From NCBI RefSeq assembly GCF_000968685.2, contig NZ_LAKD02000120.1, forward strand, positions 83,997-147,996: 64,000 nucleotides of DNA. The letters are read 5' to 3'. How positions within the stretch are numbered: position 1 is the first letter of the stretch; each line of letters starts with the position of its first letter. The DNA is from Streptomyces antioxidans. GTDB lineage: Bacteria > Actinomycetota > Actinomycetes > Streptomycetales > Streptomycetaceae. Of this stretch, positions 59,526 through 64,000 are shown one piece after another. The translations under genes and the position numbers were made by a program. Under the pieces are notes generated by a model. That model worked only from the letters and a program-made list of their open reading frames with translations, did no database searches and was not told the origin of the DNA.

Positions 59526-60114
59526 CCCTCCCCGCCAGCGGGTATCCGCAGCGCAGATTCCACCGCCCCGCGCGGCCACTGAGCTCCGTCGCGGTCAGCG
59601 GGGCGACGTCCAGCCGCCAGAAGGCGGGCGCGGGCAGGCCGAGGGCATGGACGAGGGCGGCCCGGACCACGGCCGGTTCCACGACGGCGAGCAGCCGCGC
59701 CGCACGGCCAGGTGTCGCCGGGGCCGGGTCCTCCCGCCGCGCGTCCAGCCAGGCCCCGATCCGCTCCACCAGCTCCAGCAGCGTTTCGCCGCCGTGTGGC
59801 GCCGCGGCCGGGTCGGACAGCCACCCGGCCACCTCCTCCGGCGCCTTCCGCCCCACCTCGTCCAGCGAACGGCCCCGCCAGCGGCCCACGTCGAGATCGC
59901 CCAGCTCCTGCGTCACGGCGGCGTCGAGCCCCAGGGCGGCGGCGGTGCCGCGGCAGCGCTCGGAGGGCGCGGTGAACGCCGTGTCGCGGTGGGGCAGCGC
60001 CCCGGCCGCCGCCGTGGCCCGGCGCAACCCGGCCGCGTCCGGCGGGGCGTCGTCGAACCGCACCTGCCGCAGTGCCGCGTTGACGGCGGGCGCGACCAAC
60101 GTGATCCGCACCAC
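59518..60114 (-). CDS. Degenerate histidine-phosphatase-family protein
   Basis: This 198-residue protein fits the histidine phosphatase/phosphoglycerate-mutase fold by length and helix pattern (AFTAPSERCRGTAAALGLDA, LGDLDVGRWRGRSLDEV, PHGGETLLELVERIGAWL). The catalytic RHG near the N-terminus is replaced by APA (ITLVAPAVNAALRQ), and the second His in the usual V-H-G position is also lost (LLAVVEPAVVRAAL). It should be inactive as a phosphatase. GTG 60114 follows AGGAGG. Such degenerate members occur beside cobalt transport genes in Streptomyces, but no such gene is next to this one. Confidence 0.82.
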   Translation of the reverse strand: MVRITLVAPAVNAALRQVRFDDAPPDAAGLRRATAAAGALPHRDTAFTAPSERCRGTAAALGLDAAVTQELGDLDVGRWRGRSLDEVGRKAPEEVAGWLSDPAAAPHGGETLLELVERIGAWLDARREDPAPATPGRAARLLAVVEPAVVRAALVHALGLPAPAFWRLDVAPLTATELSGRAGRWNLRCGYPLAGRAP

Positions 60115-60364
60115 CCAGCCCCTCCTCATCCGCGCCCTTCGCCCATGGGGAGGGCGCCCTCCGGGATCCGCGCCGGAGCGGCGGACGACCGTCGCGCCCA
60201 CCGTCTCATGACGGAGCGGCCCTGGCCGAACGGTTCCGATCACTCCGATGTGACCCGGGTGGCGCATCGCACCACCCGGCAAGCGCAGCCGCGGATGCAC
60301 ACGGCCATGAACCCCCACACGGTGGAGATATCGGACATCACCGACCGGGTTGGGGTGCTGTGGT

Positions 60365-61903
60365 ATGCGCGTGACCGGACTTGGGCATGCTGGGCTGTTC
60401 ATCGAGACCGCCGCGGGGTCGGTGCTCTGCGACCCATGGGTCAACCCCGCCTTCTTCGGCTCCTGGTTTCCGTTCCCTGACAACACCGATCTGGACTGGG
60501 CGCACTATGGGCGGGCGGCGGACTATCTGTATGTCTCGCATCTGCACCGCGACCACTTCGACGCGGAGAATCTGCGCCGGAACGTGCGCAAGGACATCAC
60601 CGTGCTGCTCCCGGCCTTCGCCACCGATGAGCTGGAACGCGAGCTGAGCGCGCTCGGCTTCACCACCTTCCTCCGCGCCCCCTCCGGCACACCGGTCGAG
60701 CGCGACGGTCTGCGCATCATGATCACCGCGCTGACCGGCCCCGGGGACGGCCCCATCGGCGACTCCGCGCTCTCGCTGGACGACGGCCGGACCGTACTGC
60801 TCAACCAGAACGACGCCCATCCGCTGGACATCGCGGCGATCCGGGAGTTCGGCGAGGTGGACGCGTACTTCGTCCAGTTCTCCGGGGCGATCTGGTACCC
60901 GATGGTGTACCAGCTGCCGCTCTCCGCCAAGAAGGAGTTCGCCGCGCGCAAGCGGCAGGGGCAGTTCGACCGGGCACTGCGCTATATCGACGCGGTGGAG
61001 GCCAAACATGTGTTCCCCAACGCGGGCCCGCCGTGCTTCCTGGACGACGAGCTCTTCGAGCACAACGGCACCGGCCGGGTCGGGGAGAGCATCTTCGTGG
61101 ACCAGCTGGAGTTCCTGCGCCAGCTGGGCCGGGCGCGCCCGCGGGTGGCGGCGCATCTGCTGCTGCCCGGGACGGTGGCGGAGCCGGAGGACACCGCCTG
61201 CAAGCTCACCCACCGCTACACCGAGACGGAGATCGAGCACATCTTCGGCGAAAAGCCCGCGTACTTGCGGGAGTTCGCCCGCCGCCAGCAGCCCGCACTG
61301 GCCGCCGAGCGCGCCTCACGGTCCCCCGCACTGCCGCGCGAACGGCTGCTGACCGAGCTCAAGCAGTGGTGGGAACCGCTGCTGACCAGGGCGGACCGGA
61401 TCTGCGCGGGCGTCGGCGGCCCGGCCCGGCTGGATGTGGGCGAGGTGCCGATCGTGGTCGACTTCCCGGCCCGGGAGGTCCGCCTCTGGGACGGTGAGCG
61501 CTGCCGCTACACGCTGTCCACCTCGGCCGATCTGGTGGCCACCAACGTCGAGCGGCGCGAGGTGGACTGGTCCAACAGCCTGCTGCTGTCGATGCGGTTC
61601 ACCGCCAGCCGGATCGGGCCCTACAACGAGTTCCTGTATGTGTTCTTCAAGTGCCTGTCGATGGAGCGCATCGAGTACGTGGAGAACTACTACGACTCCT
61701 GCCAGGACGACGGCCAGGACATCGTGCTGGACGGCTGGCAGGTGCAGCGGCGCTGTCCCCATCTGCGTGCCGACCTCGGCCGGTTCGGGAAGATCGAGGG
61801 CGATGTGCTCACCTGCACCCTGCACGGCTGGCGCTACGACCTGACCTCGGGCCGCTGTCTGACCGCGAACGGACACGACATCCGCGCCTCGGCCGTGTCG
61901 TAA
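60365..61903 (+). CDS. Metallo-beta-lactamase-fold protein with C-terminal Rieske domain
   Basis: This 512-residue protein begins with a UlaG/CMAH-like MBL domain: the metal motif HLHRDHFD (His59, His61, Asp63, His64) and an Asn/Asp strand LLNQNDAHPL. The C-terminal 50 residues hold a Rieske [2Fe-2S] motif, Cys464-P-His466 and Cys484-TL-His487 (RCPHLRADLGRF, LTCTLHGW). An MBL domain joined to a Rieske domain is the plan of CMP-Neu5Ac hydroxylase-like proteins, here in the reverse order. The middle third (about 330-450) is unlike known domains. It is followed by a dienelactone hydrolase 50 bases downstream. Confidence 0.85.
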   Translation: MRVTGLGHAGLFIETAAGSVLCDPWVNPAFFGSWFPFPDNTDLDWAHYGRAADYLYVSHLHRDHFDAENLRRNVRKDITVLLPAFATDELERELSALGFTTFLRAPSGTPVERDGLRIMITALTGPGDGPIGDSALSLDDGRTVLLNQNDAHPLDIAAIREFGEVDAYFVQFSGAIWYPMVYQLPLSAKKEFAARKRQGQFDRALRYIDAVEAKHVFPNAGPPCFLDDELFEHNGTGRVGESIFVDQLEFLRQLGRARPRVAAHLLLPGTVAEPEDTACKLTHRYTETEIEHIFGEKPAYLREFARRQQPALAAERASRSPALPRERLLTELKQWWEPLLTRADRICAGVGGPARLDVGEVPIVVDFPAREVRLWDGERCRYTLSTSADLVATNVERREVDWSNSLLLSMRFTASRIGPYNEFLYVFFKCLSMERIEYVENYYDSCQDDGQDIVLDGWQVQRRCPHLRADLGRFGKIEGDVLTCTLHGWRYDLTSGRCLTANGHDIRASAVS

Positions 61904-61953
61904 CCCCACCGGCCCGGGACATGGCGACGACCGGTACGACAGGAGCGACCCCC

Positions 61954-62661
61954 GTGCCCGAGGCCCCGGAACCGACCGGCTCCCCCGCCCGCCAGAACAT
62001 CACCTTCCCCAGCGCCGGAACCACCGCGCACGGCTACCTCGCGCCGCCGCCGTCCGGGCAGGGCCCCGGGGTGATCGTCATTCAGGAGTGGTGGGGGCTG
62101 GACCACCACATCGCCGGTGTCACCGACCGGCTGGCCCGCGAGGGCTTCGTCGCGCTGGCGCCCGATCTGTACGGGGGCAGCGTCGCCCATGACGCCGACG
62201 AGGCGTACCGGATGATGCGGGAGCTGCCGGTGGGGCACGGAGTCGAGCTGCTCTCCGGCGCGGTGGACCATCTCCTGGGCCTGCCCGAGGTCACCTCCGC
62301 CACCGTGGGGGCGGTCGGCTTCTGCATGGGCGGCGGCTTTGTGCTGTATCTGGCCGCCGCCGATCCCCGGGTCAGCGCGGCAGTGCCCTTCTACGGCGTC
62401 CTCCAGGGTGAGCTGCCGGACTTCTCGGGGCTGCGGGCCGACGTTCTGGGCCATTTCGGGGAGAACGACAACACCATTCCGCTGGACGGTCTGGAGCAGC
62501 TGCGCCAGGCCATGCGGGACGAGTCCGGCGTGACTCCGGATTTCCGGCTCTACCCCGCGGGCCACGCCTTCTTCAATGACGAGCGCCCGTCCTATCACGC
62601 GGAATCCGCGGCATCGGCCTGGCGGAGCACGCTGGACTTCCTGCACCGGCGGCTGGACTGA
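61954..62661 (+). CDS. Dienelactone hydrolase family protein
   Basis: GTG 61954 has AGGAG eight bases upstream, and encodes 235 residues; ATG 61921 would add 11. The alpha/beta-hydrolase has Glu45 in VIQEWWGLD, the nucleophile Cys124 in GFCMGGGFV, Asp172 in GENDNTIP and His204 in PAGHAFFNDE, which is the dienelactone hydrolase quartet. It hydrolyses cyclic ester lactones in aromatic degradation or similar. It forms a likely operon with the MBL/Rieske protein and ends before a strong terminator. Confidence 0.92.
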   Translation: MPEAPEPTGSPARQNITFPSAGTTAHGYLAPPPSGQGPGVIVIQEWWGLDHHIAGVTDRLAREGFVALAPDLYGGSVAHDADEAYRMMRELPVGHGVELLSGAVDHLLGLPEVTSATVGAVGFCMGGGFVLYLAAADPRVSAAVPFYGVLQGELPDFSGLRADVLGHFGENDNTIPLDGLEQLRQAMRDESGVTPDFRLYPAGHAFFNDERPSYHAESAASAWRSTLDFLHRRLD

Positions 62662-62679
62662 GAAATCGGCTCACCCGGG

Positions 62680-62717
62680 AAAGGGCCTTGAGGCTTCATG
62701 AAGCCTTAAGGCCCTTT
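62680..62717. terminator. Nineteen-base near-perfect hairpin
   Basis: AAAGGGCCTT then GAGGCTTCA (19 bases) pairs with the following 19 bases with one mismatch, and T residues follow. It is a strong terminator for the dienelactone hydrolase operon and works by symmetry on either strand. Confidence 0.85.
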
Positions 62718-62861
62718 TAAGGTCGGGCCCGGAGAACCCAACGCCCGGAACCCACACGGTTTAACCCTCAACCACATTTCCAGGAAAAATCTCCTCCCGG
62801 CCCTGAGACGACTCCCGCATCCGCCCGTATGGCATGGCGGGCAGCTCAAAAAGGAGTCGAC

Positions 62862-63539
62862 ATGACACGCAAAAGGACGCTCAGCGGCAAGAAGAAGCTC
62901 GGCCTGCTGATCGGTTCGCTGGCGCTGGCGGGTACCGGCGCCGGGGTGCTGGCCGCCACCAGCAACGCCAGCACCGAGGGCGCGGCACAGTCCTCGACGG
63001 CCTGCGCCGGGCTGGAGCAGGCGCTGGCCAACAACGAGAAGTTCATCGCCGATCAGCGGGCCAATCCGGATGCCCAGTCACCGGCGCGGATAGCCAACCG
63101 GCAGGCCGTCATCGAGGAGATCAAGCGGAAGCAGCAGGCTTCTGGCTGCGCCGGGGACGAGGCCGCGGGCCAGGCGGCCGGGGCCGGGGGCCAGGACGGG
63201 GCGTCGGCCCCGGCAGGGGGCGGCGCGTCCGCATCGGCGTCCGCATCGGCGGGGGCCCCGGACCCCGGTGCCGGTGACTCCGGCGCCTCGGGCGAGGTCG
63301 TCTGCGCGGGGTCGACCGTCACCCTGTCCGGCGAGGGCGGGGCCCCGGCCGCCTCCAGCGGCGAGTTCCCGGTCGGCACCAAGCTCAAGGTGACCAATCT
63401 CGACAATGACAAGTCGACGACCGTCTCCGTCGCCTCGACCTCGGGCAGCTGCGCCCTGCTCAACAACGCCGCCTTCGAGCAGGTCCGTGAGCCGGGCAAG
63501 TTCCTGATCCGTAACGCGCGCATCGAGCGCGTGGGCTGA
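62862..63539 (+). CDS. Secreted Ala/Gly-rich protein, unknown
   Basis: ATG 62862 follows AAAAAGGAG and encodes 225 residues. A signal peptide (KKKLGLLIGSLALAGTGAGV, cleavage near ASNA-type SNAS) is followed by a Cys-flanked helical part (CAGLEQALANNEKFIADQRA to ASGCAGDE), a very Gly/Ala/Ser-rich linker (about 95-140) and a C-terminal strand-rich domain (GEVVCAGSTVTLSGEGGAP, GTKLKVTNLDNDKST, GSCALLNN). No known family is recognised; it resembles surface or spore-associated secreted proteins. Confidence 0.75.
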   Translation: MTRKRTLSGKKKLGLLIGSLALAGTGAGVLAATSNASTEGAAQSSTACAGLEQALANNEKFIADQRANPDAQSPARIANRQAVIEEIKRKQQASGCAGDEAAGQAAGAGGQDGASAPAGGGASASASASAGAPDPGAGDSGASGEVVCAGSTVTLSGEGGAPAASSGEFPVGTKLKVTNLDNDKSTTVSVASTSGSCALLNNAAFEQVREPGKFLIRNARIERVG

Positions 63540-63548
63540 ACCCGCCGC

Positions 63549-63572
63549 ACCGGCCGCCGCACGGCGGCCGGT
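63549..63572. terminator. Eleven-base hairpin after secreted protein gene
   Basis: ACCGGCCGCCG pairs perfectly with its complement around a 2-base centre, 10 bases after the stop codon. Confidence 0.6.
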
Positions 63573-63593
63573 GTGGCAGCGGCCGGTGTGGCA
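63564..63593. repeat. Perfect 15-base tandem duplication
   Basis: GCGGCCGGTGTGGCA occurs twice in a row (63564-63578 and 63579-63593) in the gap after the secreted protein gene, overlapping the terminator hairpin. Confidence 0.8.
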
Positions 63594-63681
63594 CGGGGGC
63601 ACGCATCACCGATCTGACCGCCATGTCCGAGTGTGACCGGTATCGCAGGGTGAGTCCGCCGCGCCTGGGTACCCGCTCGCC

Positions 63682-63876
63682 ATGAACAGAAATGAGCAGC
63701 CAATGCTCACTCCCGATCTGCCGCCGGTCGTCGACGTACCGGACCTGACCTTCCCGCCTGGGGGACGTCACTCCGATGAGTCGAAGCGCGCGACGGAGCG
63801 GAGCGGTGAACAGGAAGCCCCCACCTCCGCCCCCACCCCCTCGCCCTCCCCCGGCCAACGCCGCTTGACGGCGTAA
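63682..63876 (+). CDS. Small Pro-rich unknown protein
   Basis: This 64-residue frame (MNRNEQPMLTPDLPPVVDVP, then DLTFPPGG) has Pro-rich, hydrophilic composition and a Ser/Pro/Thr-rich end. It has no ribosome-binding site, and codon bias is acceptable. It could be a short regulatory or precursor peptide whose partner lies past the window edge, or a chance frame. No function is proposed. Confidence 0.3.
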   Translation: MNRNEQPMLTPDLPPVVDVPDLTFPPGGRHSDESKRATERSGEQEAPTSAPTPSPSPGQRRLTA

Positions 63877-63886
63877 CGAACCCCCA

Positions 63887-63910
63887 GCCCGCGGACCCCG
63901 GCCCGCGGGC
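63887..63910. terminator. Hairpin near window end
   Basis: GCCCGCGG and its perfect complement frame an 8-base loop after the small frame at 63682-63876, so that frame may be a real, terminated gene. Confidence 0.45.
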
Positions 63911-64000
63911 GGAACCCCCAGCCGGGCGACCGTTCCCCTCGTGTCGCCGCCCCGACGGCCGGAGCCCTCGGGATGATCTCGCGTACTCCCCGTGTTGACC

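Noticed and set aside
1..64000. tRNA or rRNA genes
   Set aside because: No TTCGA-type T-loop with matching acceptor arms and no rRNA core sequence was noticed on either strand.

Overview
The window is very GC-rich (roughly 72%), its codon third positions are almost all G or C, GTG starts are common, and it carries SARP/AfsR regulators, bldA-type TTA codons, streptogrisin-like proteases and short leaderless promoters. All of this points to a chromosomal segment of a Streptomyces or a very close relative. I see no rRNA, tRNA, CRISPR array, phage or IS element. The region reads as accessory chromosome-arm material mixed with ordinary metabolic genes.

Layout. 0-3.2 kb: a FAD monooxygenase (cut by the left edge) and a SnoaL-like protein, divergent from a LysR regulator, then a TauD-type dioxygenase preceded by a possible leaderless, Cys-containing leader peptide. 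3.4-11.4 kb: a SARP/NB-ARC/TPR regulator, a DUF574-type methyltransferase with a small companion, an epoxide-hydrolase-like enzyme, a MEDS/anti-sigma-type sensor and class II fumarase. 11.4-15.3 kb: an envelope-lipid or polysaccharide-like group (deacetylase, DMT transporter, SDR, divergent MGDG-synthase-like glycosyltransferase). 15.3-20.8 kb: a taurine/nitrate-type ABC importer divergent from a CitA/CitB-type two-component system, with paired TTGTG-N2-CACAA-like sites between them. 20.8-22.8 kb: a Lys/Ala-rich histone-like protein and a 2-hydroxyacid dehydrogenase.

22.9-30.5 kb is the most unusual part. It holds an NB-ARC/TPR protein with an N-terminal RHIM-like amyloid motif, a two-gene operon of a GT-B-like protein and an unknown protein, a SARP regulator with at least six TTA codons, and a 42-residue peptide gene with atypical codon use that converges on the SARP through a shared hairpin. 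30.7-43.5 kb: a Tat-type lipoprotein, a membrane spermidine-synthase-like protein, an Lnt-like N-acyltransferase divergent from a TetR regulator, SDR, DhaK/DhaL, a membrane acyltransferase, a methyltransferase, and XRE-cupin, cupin and Rrf2 regulators.

43.5-44.4 kb is a gene graveyard: remnants of two peptide-ABC ATPases and of a secreted S1 protease. At least two of them keep both ends but have lost the middle. 44.4-50.9 kb: an NAD kinase apparently leading a PaoABC-like molybdenum hydroxylase operon, divergent from a radical-SAM-like protein with a CX8CX2C cysteine pattern. 50.9-64 kb: an APC permease, a CDF cation transporter, small membrane proteins, a frameshifted membrane gene, a remnant of a strictosidine-synthase-like gene, a membrane-anchored streptogrisin-like protease, an FG-GAP lipoprotein, a degenerate histidine phosphatase, a metallo-beta-lactamase/Rieske fusion, a dienelactone hydrolase and secreted or small proteins. 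Function calls rest on motifs read by eye; no database search was possible.
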